Below the pieces are notes generated by a model. The model did no database searches. It saw nothing but the letters and a program-made list of their open reading frames with translations, and was not told the origin of the DNA. Position numbers and translations under genes: made by a program. A DNA stretch of 64,000 nt from Corallococcus sp. NCRR (lineage in GTDB: Bacteria > Myxococcota > Myxococcia > Myxococcales > Myxococcaceae): positions 8,353,461 to 8,417,460 of the forward strand of contig NZ_CP114039.1 of NCBI RefSeq assembly GCF_026965535.1. Direction: 5' to 3'. Positions 25,806 through 35,184 of this stretch are shown one piece after another. Each line of letters opens with the position of its first letter. The first letter of the stretch is position 1.

Positions 25806-26416
25806 TCGACCGGCCTCATGGCCGCCGCGCGGCGGGCTTCCTGGAAAAATACGGACATTGCGGACGGGGTTTCTGCCTGATTCTCCCGTCATCGCAAGTC
25901 GGCGGCAAAGGGGATGTCCCCCCAGCACGTCGCAAGTGGACACGGGTCCAAAACGCCCTGTCTGGAACGCGGCGCCCCCTCCCCCCACACCGCACCACAA
26001 CCCGCGACGCGAAACATCCGTGCTCCGGCGGTGCGCATCCCACGCGACGGGCCGTATCGCCCCTGCCGGTGTGTTGAAGGATTCCAACCGGGCCGTCTGA
26101 AATTGATGTCTGTCTTTCAGCTCCGAACCTGCCCAGCATCCAGGCGGGTTCAACGTCGCTTGTGTTCGAAATAGAACTTCGGTATTCGGTTTATCACCTT
26201 GGAGTACGGCAGGCTTTTTCCCTGCTGCCGGATGGAGCACCGAACCCCACATCCCGTTGTCTTTCTCCTCCCGTCGACGCGGCCCTGTCGAACAGGTCCG
26301 GGAGCACGAGAGGGGATTGCCCCGCCGTAAAGCCAGACATCCCCCAGCCGTGCCCCTGTCTCCTGTCGTTGGAGCATGGCCTTTCACTGCCTGTCCTTTC
26401 CCCCTGGGCCAACCCC
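25806..26416. other. 611-bp divergent intergenic region
   Basis: There is no convincing gene between the PilZ activator and the lyase lipoprotein. The part at 26150-26220 is clearly less GC-rich than its surroundings and probably carries a promoter. An imperfect hairpin (CGGCAG...CTGCCG, 12-base loop rich in T) spans 26207-26230. I did not find a clean sigma-54 -24/-12 element. Confidence 0.45.
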
Positions 26417-27646
26417 TTGAAGAAAACCCTCCTCCTGGTTGAAACGTTGTTCGTCCTGGGCGCCGCTGGCTGTGGCGCTCCGGATGGTTCCCTTCCGGCG
26501 GAAGACCGCCAGCCGTCGGTCGAGACGTCCGGCGAGGACCTCACCACCACGGGCTGCACGCAGCTCACCCCCGCCAGCGTGAAGGCCAGCGGCGACGATG
26601 GCACCGGCAGCGTCGCGGCGAACACGCTGGATGATCAGCTCACCACCCGCTGGAGCAGCCTGGGCAAGGGCCAGTGGATCGACTACGACCTGGGCTCCAC
26701 CAAGAGCGTGGGCGCGATGGCGGTGGCCTGGCACGAGGGCAACAAGCGCTCGAACACGTTCACCGTCTCCGTGTCGCCGGACGGCTACACCTATACGCAG
26801 GTGTACAGCGGCAAGAGCCTGGGCACGACCACCGCGTCGGAGACGTACACCTTCACGCCGGTGAGCGCGCGCCGGGTGCGCGTCACGGTGCAGGGCAACA
26901 CCCTCAACGACTGGGCCAGCATCGCGGAGGCGCGCCCCTGCGCCGGCACCGCGACGACGCCCCCGCCCACCAGCCCCAGCGGCATCGTGTGGCGGGGTGA
27001 CTTCGAGTCCGGTGACCGCAGCCAGTGGGACGGCACGCAGATGATGTCCGCGGACCGGCTCCAGGTCGTCTCGTCACCGCTGCGCGAGGGCGGCTACGCG
27101 CTCAAGGCCACGGTGAAGCAGGGCGATGACCCCATCAACTCCAGCGGCAACCGCAACGAAATCTTCAAGCAGACGAAGGAGGCCTCGGGCTCCGAGTACT
27201 GGTACCGCTGGAGCACGCGCTTCGCGCCGGACTTCCCCAGCGTGAACACCTGGCAGCTCTTCACCCAGTGGCACCACGACGGCTGCTGCGGCTCTCCGCC
27301 GGTGGAGTTCTACGTCTACGGCGAGGAGATGCGGCTCAACATCGGCGGGTCCCCGGGCACCATCGTCTGGCGCACGCCCCTGGTGCGCAACGCCTGGCAC
27401 GACTTCATCTTCCACGTGAAGTGGTCGCCCAACGCCTCCGTGGGCTTCGTGGAGCTGTACTACGACGGCAACCTGGTGCTGCCCAAGCGCTACATCGCGA
27501 CGCAGTACTCCGGGCAGCTCAACTACCTGAAGATCGGCCTGTACCGGAACGACACCATCGCGCCGGTGGGCGTCGTCTACCACGACGGCTGGGTGATGGG
27601 CCGCTCGAAGGCGGACGTGCTGGACGCCAACTATCAGTTGAAGTGA
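26417..27646 (+). CDS. lipoprotein with F5/8-type C domain and polysaccharide lyase domain
   Basis: From the TTG at 26417 the protein (409 residues) begins LKKTLLLVETLFVLGAAGC, a good lipoprotein signal. No usable ATG lies between the upstream open frame and this point. Residues 50-175 form a discoidin (F5/8 type C) carbohydrate-binding domain, with DDQLTTRWSSLGKGQWIDYD and VSARRVRVTVQGN. After a Pro/Thr linker, residues 195-409 match the heparin-lyase-I-like Polysacc_lyase family: FESGDRSQW, NRNEIF, YWYRWSTRFAPDFP, FTQWHHDG, FHVKWSPN and YHDGWVMG. It should be a surface-anchored enzyme that cleaves an acidic polysaccharide; which one is unknown. A hairpin follows. The neighbouring PilZ activator might control it (inference). 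Confidence 0.83.
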   Translation: MKKTLLLVETLFVLGAAGCGAPDGSLPAEDRQPSVETSGEDLTTTGCTQLTPASVKASGDDGTGSVAANTLDDQLTTRWSSLGKGQWIDYDLGSTKSVGAMAVAWHEGNKRSNTFTVSVSPDGYTYTQVYSGKSLGTTTASETYTFTPVSARRVRVTVQGNTLNDWASIAEARPCAGTATTPPPTSPSGIVWRGDFESGDRSQWDGTQMMSADRLQVVSSPLREGGYALKATVKQGDDPINSSGNRNEIFKQTKEASGSEYWYRWSTRFAPDFPSVNTWQLFTQWHHDGCCGSPPVEFYVYGEEMRLNIGGSPGTIVWRTPLVRNAWHDFIFHVKWSPNASVGFVELYYDGNLVLPKRYIATQYSGQLNYLKIGLYRNDTIAPVGVVYHDGWVMGRSKADVLDANYQLK

Positions 27647-27657
27647 GACACCGGCCG

Positions 27658-27683
27658 CGTGCCCCGGTAGGCGCCGGGGCACG
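27658..27683 (+). terminator. hairpin after the polysaccharide lyase gene
   Basis: A perfect 10-bp stem (CGTGCCCCGG / CCGGGGCACG) with a six-base loop lies 12 bp after the stop codon. A short CTTTC follows about 13 bases later. Confidence 0.6.
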
Positions 27684-27726
27684 CTCCGGGATAGGCTTTC
27701 ACGAGCCCACCCCGAGGAGCCGTTCC

Positions 27727-28296
27727 ATGCGTCTGTGCGCCGCGCTGACCGCGCTGTCCCTGCTGGCGTCCTGCACCACGACCTATGCCATTCCCAAGCC
27801 GGAGCTGACGCGGCTGGATGGCTTCCGGGACGACAACGCGGCGCTGATGCGGGAGCTGGGCGACGTGATGCTCAACCGCGTCACGGAGCGCAAGCGCACG
27901 GTGCGGGACGTGGAGGGCCAGCCGCACCCGTTCACCTCCGAAACGCCGCTGGCGCTGGCGCGGGTCTCCGCCCAGGCGGACGTGGAGTTCCAGCGCTTCA
28001 TCGAGGTGGGCGTGGACGGCGAGCACTTCCGGGGCGTGCCGCTGGAGGGCTCCACCTCCAGCGCCCCCGCGCCCGCGACGGTGGTGGCGCTGTCGGAGGT
28101 GGACCACGCCCGGCTGCGCGAGTTCAGCCTGGGCAAGACGCTGATCCTGACGGGCACCATCGGCGTCGCGCTGATGGGGTCGCTGGTCCTGGTGAGCAAG
28201 CTCTTCAAGCCCACCACCGGCTCGGGTGACGACCGCCCGGGCGGCGTCATCGAGCTGGGTCCCCAGCCCCGGCTGTACCAGGGCCTGGCGTTCTGA
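27727..28296 (+). CDS. hypothetical lipoprotein
   Basis: This is a protein of 189 residues with lipoprotein signal MRLCAALTALSLLASC and an ideal GAGGAG seven bases before the ATG. The middle is charged and shows no known motif. A hydrophobic helix (TLILTGTIGVALMGSLVLV) near residues 138-156 could insert in a membrane. The C-terminus is polar. The function is unknown. It stands alone: a hairpin precedes it, and the convergent tesB ends 7 bp beyond its stop. Confidence 0.8.
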   Translation: MRLCAALTALSLLASCTTTYAIPKPELTRLDGFRDDNAALMRELGDVMLNRVTERKRTVRDVEGQPHPFTSETPLALARVSAQADVEFQRFIEVGVDGEHFRGVPLEGSTSSAPAPATVVALSEVDHARLREFSLGKTLILTGTIGVALMGSLVLVSKLFKPTTGSGDDRPGGVIELGPQPRLYQGLAF

Positions 28297-28303
28297 CCTC
28301 CCG

Positions 28304-29173
28304 CTAGCGCGCGTCCTTGCGCTGGCGCAAGAGCCCCTCCTGGGCCACGGAGGCCACGAGCCGCCCGTCCCGGGTGAAGACGTGCCCGCGCGCGAGGCCC
28401 CGGGCGTTGCCGGCCCAGGGACTTTCCATGGTGTAGAGCAGCCAGTCGTTGACCTTCAGGTCGCCGTGGAACCACAGCGCGTGGTCCAGGCTGGCCATCT
28501 GGAAGCCCGGCTGGAGGAACGTCTGCGCGTGCGGCTGGAGCGCCGTGCCCAGCAGGTTGAAGTCGCTGGCGTACGCGAGCACGTAGCGGTGCACCTGGGG
28601 CTCGTCGGGCATGGCGCCGTCGGCGCGGAACCAGACGTGCTTCACGGGCGGCTCGGCGGTGGGCTCGAAGGGGTCCACGTACGTCACCGGACGCATTTCA
28701 ATGGGCTTGGCGGAGAGGAACTTCTCCCGGTGCCGCTCGGACATGCGGCCCGCGTGGCGCCCCAGCAGCTCCAGGTCCGTGGGCAGCGACTCCGGCGGCG
28801 GCACGTCCGGCATGGTGGCCTGGTGCGTGAAGCCCGGCTCCTCCCCCTGGAAGGACGCCATCAGCGTGAAGATGGGCTGCCCCTTCTGGATGGCCACCAC
28901 GCGCCGGGTGGTGAAGCTGCCACCGTCGCGCACGCGGTCCACGGTGTAGACGACGGGCAGGCCCGCGTCCCCGGGGCGCAGGAAGTAGCCGTGCAGCGAG
29001 TGCACCGTGCGCTGCTCCTCCACCGTCTGGCTGGCAGCGGACACGGACTGCCCCAGCACCTGCCCTCCGAAGAGCTGCCGGAAGCCCAGGTCCTGGCTCG
29101 CGCCACGGAACAGGTTCTCCTCGATGGGCTCCAGCTTCAGGAGCCCCAACAGCTCATCCAGCACCCGGCTCAT
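28304..29173 (-). CDS. tesB: acyl-CoA thioesterase II
   Basis: The 289-residue length is the family norm. Two hot-dog domains are visible: the N-terminal one with FGGQVLGQSVSAAS and HSLHGYFLRPGD, and the C-terminal one with YASDFNLLGTAL and ASLDHALWFHGD. The latter contains the conserved catalytic Asp. The enzyme hydrolyses medium- and long-chain acyl-CoA to free fatty acid and CoA in the cytoplasm. The ATG at 29173 has GGGAGG about seven bases upstream. It is divergent from the GT39-type gene, with 99 bp between the starts, and converges on the lipoprotein gene. Confidence 0.94.
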   Translation of the reverse strand: MSRVLDELLGLLKLEPIEENLFRGASQDLGFRQLFGGQVLGQSVSAASQTVEEQRTVHSLHGYFLRPGDAGLPVVYTVDRVRDGGSFTTRRVVAIQKGQPIFTLMASFQGEEPGFTHQATMPDVPPPESLPTDLELLGRHAGRMSERHREKFLSAKPIEMRPVTYVDPFEPTAEPPVKHVWFRADGAMPDEPQVHRYVLAYASDFNLLGTALQPHAQTFLQPGFQMASLDHALWFHGDLKVNDWLLYTMESPWAGNARGLARGHVFTRDGRLVASVAQEGLLRQRKDAR

Positions 29174-29272
29174 GTATGTCCTCCCGTTTTGACGCACCCC
29201 GTCCATATCCCAGCCCCGGGCCGGTGCGCGGACCAATGTAGAGTGCGGCGCCTTTCCGCCCTGGAGGAGCCC

Positions 29273-30772
29273 GTGGCCTTCCCTTCCCTGCCAGACGCCG
29301 TCCGGCGGCACCCGGCGGCCTGGGGCATGGCGGCCACGTTCGCCGCCAGCCTGCTCTTGCGCGGGCTGTACCTGGCGGGCGCGCCGGACCGGGACTGGCC
29401 CTTCTCCGTCTTCTTCGCGGGCGACGCGCGCTTCTTCCACACCGCCGCGCTGGACCTGGCGCGGGGCCGCGAAGCCCCGGCCGCCCTGCCCTACCACCCG
29501 CCCCTGTTCCCCGCGCTGCTGGGCCTCTTGTACCGGGTGCTGGGAGAGCCCCAGGGCAGCGCGCTTCCATACAAGCTGGCGCTCGCCGGTCTGGGCGCGG
29601 CCACGGTGGCCTTCTGTCAGGGCTTCTGGCGGCGCCTGTTGGGGACGCCGTGGAGCTTCGTCGCGGCGGGGCTGTACGCCACGAGCTTCGGGTGGCTGGT
29701 GCTCTCCACCACGTACAGCAATGAAACACTGTCCGCGCTGTGGCTGTGTTTCACCTGCGCGCTGGCCCTGCGCATGGCCAGCGCGGTGCCGTCCTGGCCC
29801 GCGGTGCTGGGATTGGGCGCGGTGATGGGCTGGGGCACCCTCACCCGCGCGGAGCACCTGGGGCTGTGGCCCTTCCTCCTGGTGTATGCGTGGACGGCGC
29901 GCGAGCGGGCGCCCTGGAGGCCGTGGGCCCTGCGCTGGGGCGCGGCGATGGGCGTGTCCCTGCTGCTGCTCGTCCCGTCCGCGCTGCGCAACCTGGACAC
30001 GATGCGCGAGCTCAACGCGCGGGCGCCGCACCTGGAGCCGCTGCCGGAGTGGGTGCCCGTCACGGTGTATGGGCCGCTCAACTTCGCCATGGCGAACCAC
30101 GCCGGCGCCACCGGGGGCTTCACGCCCGCGCTCATCAACCAGGGCGGCGGCAACGGCCAGCTGGACCCCTCCCGCCCGGAGCACCGGCGCCTGCTGTTGC
30201 ACGGCTACGCGGAAGGGCTGCGCTGGATGGCCGCCTCGCCCGGCGACGCGGCCCGGCTCTTCTGGACGAAGCTGGGCCTGTGGCTGGACGGCCTGAGCCT
30301 GGGCGTCGGCGTGTCGGACGTGCCCGGAGGCCTCATTGGCGAGCGCGCCCCGGTGGACGTGTTCATCCCCGACGCCGCGTGGCTCAAGTGGCCGCTGGCG
30401 GCGCTGCTCCTCGCCGGGATGCTGCTGTCACTCAGGCCCGCGCACGCGCCCTTCCGGCTGCTGTCGCTGGTGGTGCTGCACCGGGTGCTCGTCACGCTCG
30501 CCTTCTTCGGCTACGCGCGCGGGCTGCTCGTCATCTTCCCCGCGCTCCTGCCGCTGCTGGTGCTGCCCCTGAAGGTCCTGGGCGAGCGCCACGCCCCCGT
30601 GGCCCGGAGGCTGCCCGCGCTCGCCGGGGCGCTGCTGCTGCTCGTGTGGGCGGAGGCCGCGCTCGTCGCCACGCAAGAGACGCCCCGCCGCTTCATGGCC
30701 AGCGGCACCACCGACGCCGTGAATGGCAAGCTCATCCAGGACGACCGCGTCCGGCTCTGGCCCCGCCCCTGA
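29273..30772 (+). CDS. GT39-type membrane glycosyltransferase-like protein
   Basis: This is a protein of 499 residues starting at GTG 29273, with GGAGGAG just upstream. It is a polytopic membrane protein with about 10-12 hydrophobic helices. The first periplasmic loop carries the acidic motif FFAGDARFFHTAALDLARG, typical of the dolichol-phosphate-mannose-type (GT39/ArnT/PMT) superfamily, and YHPPLFPALLG follows. Such enzymes move a sugar from a lipid carrier to protein or lipid on the outer face of the membrane. The acceptor is unknown. No other glycosylation gene lies beside it. Confidence 0.8.
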   Translation: MAFPSLPDAVRRHPAAWGMAATFAASLLLRGLYLAGAPDRDWPFSVFFAGDARFFHTAALDLARGREAPAALPYHPPLFPALLGLLYRVLGEPQGSALPYKLALAGLGAATVAFCQGFWRRLLGTPWSFVAAGLYATSFGWLVLSTTYSNETLSALWLCFTCALALRMASAVPSWPAVLGLGAVMGWGTLTRAEHLGLWPFLLVYAWTARERAPWRPWALRWGAAMGVSLLLLVPSALRNLDTMRELNARAPHLEPLPEWVPVTVYGPLNFAMANHAGATGGFTPALINQGGGNGQLDPSRPEHRRLLLHGYAEGLRWMAASPGDAARLFWTKLGLWLDGLSLGVGVSDVPGGLIGERAPVDVFIPDAAWLKWPLAALLLAGMLLSLRPAHAPFRLLSLVVLHRVLVTLAFFGYARGLLVIFPALLPLLVLPLKVLGERHAPVARRLPALAGALLLLVWAEAALVATQETPRRFMASGTTDAVNGKLIQDDRVRLWPRP

Positions 30773-30935
30773 GCGAGTGAACACTTCAAGGCATTGAATC
30801 CACTCCACTTTCTGGAATACGGCCCTAATCAGGAATAACCGCAATACCAACTTAAAAAGCGCATGACCTAAGCAGGAGGGCGCTCCACCCCGGAGCCCGC
30901 CGGTCCCGTCCGGCGGCATCACCCGAGGAGACGTC

Positions 30936-33900
30936 ATGCGCCCCCTGCGGTCCGCGTTGTGTTGTCTTGCCCTCCTGGTGTCCTCCACGACGTATGCATT
31001 CCAACCCTCGCAGCCCGAGCAGCAGAGCGCGGTGGCGAAGAAGGCCTTCTTCAAGCCGGAGCTGTACCTGCCCATCCAGAACGTGCCGCTGGAGAAGGCG
31101 CGGGCGCTGATGCCGCGCGCGGGCGCGGACCGGTGGGCGGGGTTCGTCACCCGCTTTGGCGGCAACGTGCAGGTGTACCTGGATCCGCTGTCCGGCATGC
31201 CCACGGGCATCCAGGGCAGCTTCCCCCTCATCCCGGGTGACGGCTTCCGCAACAGCGTCACGCTGGAGTCCGTGCGCCAGGGGCTGGGCCGCTCCGTGGG
31301 CAGCGTGGACGAGTCCGTGGTGGGCGAGCTCGTCTTCAAGTTCGTCGCGGACCACCAGGACGCCATTGGGGTGGACCTGTTGCAGCTGGGCTCGCCGCGC
31401 GTGACGCAGGTGACGGACACGCTGTGGCAGGTGCACATCCCGCAGGTGGTGAACGGCATCACGGTGCGGCACGGCCGGCTGGCGGCCACCATCAGCCACG
31501 GCAACCTCATCCTCCTGGGCACGGAGGCGTGGGCCAACGTGGGCATCGACACGAAGCCCCGCTTCAGCGCGAACCAGGCGCTCGCCGCGGGCAGCACGTT
31601 CCTGGGCCAGACGCTGACGCCCACCAGCCTGTGGCAGCAGCCCACGCTGGAGGTGGCCCCCTACGCGCGCACGGGCGCGGCCTTTGGCCAGGGCTACGGA
31701 CACGCGCTGGTGTGGGCCTACGGCTTCTCCAACCCCGGTGAGCACGAGCGCTGGAAGGTGACGGTGGACGCCAACTCCGGCGAGGTGCTCGCCGTGGAGG
31801 ATGACAACCACTACTTCGACGCGCAGGTGAAGGGCGGCGTGTACCCGTCCACCAACATCGGGACCTGCACGTCGAAGGAGACGTGCGGCACCATGCAGCC
31901 CAACACGCCCATGCCGTGGGCGAACACGGGCTTCGCGTCGCCCAACAACTTCACGGACGGCGCGGGCATCTACAACTACAGCGCCGGCACCTTCAACACG
32001 ACGCTGTCCGGCAAGTACGTGAAGATCGCCGACAGCTGCGGCGCCATCAACGTGAGCTCCGCCACGGGCAGCCTGGACCTGGGCGGCGTGAACAACGACC
32101 ACGACTGCACGGTGCCCGCGGGCACGTCCGCGGGCAACACGCCGGCGGCGCGCTCCAGCTTCTACGAGCTGAACAAGATTAAAGAGGTGGCCCGCGGCTG
32201 GCTGCCCAGCAACACCTGGCTGCAGGGCCAGCTCACGTCCAACGTGAACTTGAACAGCACCTGCAACGCCTTCTGGAACGGCAGCAGCGTGAACTTCTAC
32301 AAGTCCGGCGGTGGCTGCCGGAACACCGGTGAGATTGGCGCGGTGTTCGACCACGAGTGGGGCCACGGCATGGACAACTTCGACGCCAACGGCTCGCTCT
32401 CCAACTCCAGTGAGGGCTACGCGGACATCGCGGGCATCCTGCGCCTGCAGACGTCCTGCGTGGGCTACGGCTTCTTCCAGACGACGAACACGGGCTGCGG
32501 CCTCACGCCGGACGGCACGGGCTACAACCAGCAGGAGTCGCAGGTGGCGGGCCAGTCCTGGTGCAACCTGCGCTGCTCGGGCGTGCGTGACGCGGACTGG
32601 GCGGCGAGCGCGCCGAACATCCCGGCCACCCCGCAGAACTTCACCTGCAAGATGTGCTCGTCCGGCTCCGGCCCGTGCAGCAAGCAGGTGCACTGCGCCG
32701 CGTCCCCCGTGCGCCAGGCGGCGTGGGACCTGGTGACGCGCGACCTCACGGCGGCGCCCTTCAACTACGACTCCAACGACGCGTTCCTCCTGGGCAACAA
32801 GCTCTTCTACCAGGGCTCCGGCAACATCGGCACGTGGCACGCCTGCAACTGCACCGCCGGCACGTCCGACGGCTGCGGCGCGACGAACGGCTACATGCAG
32901 TGGCTGGCCGCGGATGACGACAACGGCAACCTGGCGGACGGCACGCCGCACATGACGGCCATCTACGCCGCGTACAACCGCCACAACATCGCCTGCTCCA
33001 CGCCCGCGCCCACCAACGGCGGCTGCGCTTCAGCGCCCACGGCGGCCCCCACCACCACGGCCACCCCGGGCGACAGCCAGGTGAGCCTGTCGTGGACGGC
33101 GTCCTCGGGCGCCAGCCAGTACTGGGTGATGAAGACGGAGGGCTTCGCGGGCTGTGACTTCGGCAAGGCGCGCGTGGCCACCGTCACCGGCACCAGCTAC
33201 ACGGACCCGGAGGTCGCCAACGGCCGCCAGTACTGCTACTCCGTGGTTCCCGCGAGCAGCAACGCGTGCTTCGGCCCGGCGTCCAGCTGCACCTGCACCA
33301 CGCCCACCTGCGCGGCGCCCGGTGCTCCCACGCTGTCCACCCCCGCCTCCGGCGCCACCGGCGTGGAGCTGCTCGCGGCGCTGGACTGGGCGGACGTGAC
33401 GGGCGTGTCTGGCTACGAGGTCCAGGTGGCCACCGACAGCGCGTTCACCAACGTGGTGCGCAGCGCCAACTCGCTCGTGGCCAGCAACTGGACGGTGTCC
33501 CCGGGCCTGACGGCGAACACCGCCTACTACTGGCGCGTGCGGGCGCTCAACTCGTGCGGCGGCACCAGCTCCTGGAGCGCGGCGCGCAGCTTCACCACGC
33601 GCGGCTGCGTCACCCTGGCGGCCCCCACCCTGACGGCCCCCGCCAACGGCGCCACGGGCGTCGCCCTGACGCCCGCGCTGGACTGGTCCGACGTGACGAG
33701 CGCGGCCGGCTATGACGTGCAGGTGGCCACCGACAGCGCGTTCACCAACGTGGTGCGCAGCGCCACCGGCCTGTCCTCCAGCGCGTGGAACGTGACGCCG
33801 GGCCTGTCCAACCTCACGTCCTACTACTGGCGCGCGCGGGCCACCGACAGCTGCGGCGCGGGCGCGTACAGCACGGCCTTCAGCTTCACCACCACCAACG

Positions 33901-34499
33901 TGTGCACGCCCACCGTGGCCACGTACAACTCCAGCCTGCGCACCCCGGCCTGCGGCTCCGTGTGCGGCTGCGACACCGGCCCCACGCTCGTCAACGGGCG
34001 CGGCACGATGTCCGGCGGCATCGAGCCGAACCAGCCCAACACCCTGGGCGCCACCTGCACGGACGGCGCCTCCGGCAGCTACCACGCGGATGAGAGCATC
34101 GACCGCATCGTGCTCAAGACGGTGGACCAGGGCACCATCACCCCGGGCAAGCAGCTCACCGTGGACGTGACGGTGTGGTGCTACGGCACCACGGACCAGC
34201 TGGACCTGTACTACACGACGAACACCACCACGCCCGCGTGGACGGCCGTCGCCACCGCCCAGGCCTGCACCGCGGTGGGGCTGAAGACGTTCTCCATCCC
34301 CGTCACCGTGGGCGGCACCACCGGCAACCACGCCGTGCGCGCGCAGTTCCGCTTCGGCGGCAGCGCCTCCAGCGCTTGCGTCACGGGCAGCTACAACGAC
34401 CACGACGACCTGGTCTTCAACGTCGCGTCCGCGGTGGCCGCCAACCCCACCGCCCCGTCCGCGAAGCAGGTGCGCGGCCGGGCCGTGACGGCGCGCTAG
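30936..34499 (+). CDS. secreted zinc metalloprotease (gluzincin) with fibronectin-III-like repeats
   Basis: This is an exported protease of 1187 residues. The signal peptide is MRPLRSALCCLALLVSSTTYA. Residues 30-290 look like an inhibitory propeptide with FTP/PepSY-type segments (EHERWKVTVDANSGEVLAVE). The catalytic site is HEWGHGMD (His473, Glu474, His477), with the third zinc ligand Glu493 in SEGYAD, the gluzincin arrangement seen in M36 and M4 peptidases. Three fibronectin-III-like domains follow. The second and third are near copies sharing VQVATDSAFTNVVRSA. The last 170 residues form a Cys-containing domain also found in the M28 peptidase at 35802. The exact MEROPS family is uncertain. 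It probably digests prey or environmental protein. Confidence 0.88.
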   Translation: MRPLRSALCCLALLVSSTTYAFQPSQPEQQSAVAKKAFFKPELYLPIQNVPLEKARALMPRAGADRWAGFVTRFGGNVQVYLDPLSGMPTGIQGSFPLIPGDGFRNSVTLESVRQGLGRSVGSVDESVVGELVFKFVADHQDAIGVDLLQLGSPRVTQVTDTLWQVHIPQVVNGITVRHGRLAATISHGNLILLGTEAWANVGIDTKPRFSANQALAAGSTFLGQTLTPTSLWQQPTLEVAPYARTGAAFGQGYGHALVWAYGFSNPGEHERWKVTVDANSGEVLAVEDDNHYFDAQVKGGVYPSTNIGTCTSKETCGTMQPNTPMPWANTGFASPNNFTDGAGIYNYSAGTFNTTLSGKYVKIADSCGAINVSSATGSLDLGGVNNDHDCTVPAGTSAGNTPAARSSFYELNKIKEVARGWLPSNTWLQGQLTSNVNLNSTCNAFWNGSSVNFYKSGGGCRNTGEIGAVFDHEWGHGMDNFDANGSLSNSSEGYADIAGILRLQTSCVGYGFFQTTNTGCGLTPDGTGYNQQESQVAGQSWCNLRCSGVRDADWAASAPNIPATPQNFTCKMCSSGSGPCSKQVHCAASPVRQAAWDLVTRDLTAAPFNYDSNDAFLLGNKLFYQGSGNIGTWHACNCTAGTSDGCGATNGYMQWLAADDDNGNLADGTPHMTAIYAAYNRHNIACSTPAPTNGGCASAPTAAPTTTATPGDSQVSLSWTASSGASQYWVMKTEGFAGCDFGKARVATVTGTSYTDPEVANGRQYCYSVVPASSNACFGPASSCTCTTPTCAAPGAPTLSTPASGATGVELLAALDWADVTGVSGYEVQVATDSAFTNVVRSANSLVASNWTVSPGLTANTAYYWRVRALNSCGGTSSWSAARSFTTRGCVTLAAPTLTAPANGATGVALTPALDWSDVTSAAGYDVQVATDSAFTNVVRSATGLSSSAWNVTPGLSNLTSYYWRARATDSCGAGAYSTAFSFTTTNVCTPTVATYNSSLRTPACGSVCGCDTGPTLVNGRGTMSGGIEPNQPNTLGATCTDGASGSYHADESIDRIVLKTVDQGTITPGKQLTVDVTVWCYGTTDQLDLYYTTNTTTPAWTAVATAQACTAVGLKTFSIPVTVGGTTGNHAVRAQFRFGGSASSACVTGSYNDHDDLVFNVASAVAANPTAPSAKQVRGRAVTAR

Positions 34500-34514
34500 T
34501 CATCCCTGAAGTGA

Positions 34515-34556
34515 CATGGGGGCTCCCGGTCCACGCCGGGGGCCCCCGTGCCTTTT
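34515..34556 (+). terminator. rho-independent terminator of the metalloprotease gene
   Basis: A 15-bp stem (34515-34529 with 34536-34550, including two G-T pairs) with a six-base loop is followed by CCTTTT. It lies between convergent genes, 15 bp after the stop. Confidence 0.8.
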
Positions 34557-34563
34557 CACGGCG

Positions 34564-34965
34564 TTACCACGTGTACACGACGGACGGCGCCGAGCGCTTC
34601 GCGGGCCCGTGGTGGACCATCTCGATGTTGTTGCCGTCCGGATCCAACACGAAGGCCGCGTAGTACCCCGGGTGGTAGGAGCGCTCCCCGGGGGCCCCGT
34701 TGTCACGGCCGCCCGCGGCCACCGCCGCCTGGTGGAAGCGGTGGACCATCTCCCGGTCCTTCGCCTGGAAGGCCAGGTGCACGCGCGCGGTGGGCTCGCG
34801 GTCGTTGCTGAGGAAGAGCTCATCCGCGGCCAGGTGCCGCTCGCTCTCGTTGAAGACCGGGATGCCCATCACCTCCAGCACCGCGCGGTAGAAGCGCTTG
34901 CTTGCCTCCAGGTCCTTCACCTGGAGGTGGACGTGGTCGAACATGCGGCCGTGGTGCAGTTCCAT
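34564..34965 (-). CDS. VOC (glyoxalase/bleomycin-resistance) family protein
   Basis: This is a protein of 133 residues from ATG 34965, which has GAGG six bases upstream. It shows the paired beta-alpha-beta-beta-beta modules of the VOC superfamily: MFDHVHLQVKDLEASKRFYR at the start, and YAAFVLDPDGNNIEMVHHG near the end. The metal ligands His (DHVH) and Glu (NNIEMV) are in place. Members include glyoxalases, dioxygenases and antibiotic-binding proteins, so the reaction cannot be assigned. An extended frame to 35007 adds 14 unlikely residues. Confidence 0.88.
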   Translation of the reverse strand: MELHHGRMFDHVHLQVKDLEASKRFYRAVLEVMGIPVFNESERHLAADELFLSNDREPTARVHLAFQAKDREMVHRFHQAAVAAGGRDNGAPGERSYHPGYYAAFVLDPDGNNIEMVHHGPAKRSAPSVVYTW

Positions 34966-35184
34966 GGTCTGCCTCGCGTGATTTGCGTGTCGGGTGTCGT
35001 TCAACACCGCGCGGTCGCGCCACCATCAGAGCTGCAATTCACGTATGTCAAGACGCCTTCGCCCGGGAAGTCGTGAAAGCGGCAGCGACTTCCACAAAAG
35101 CGCGGGCGCGCGGCGGCGGGACGACGCAGCTTCGTGCGATAGTCCGCGCCACTTCGCTGTTCTTGCCTTCAGGAGGGTGCCGCG

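Noticed and set aside
24000-26387. Full 795-codon frame for the PilZ activator
   Set aside because: The first 190 codons have no domain and poor codon bias. A start with a good ribosome site lies at 25805.
26162-26416. Upstream extension of the polysaccharide-lyase frame
   Set aside because: It starts in AT-rich non-coding sequence and would bury the lipoprotein signal in the middle of the protein.
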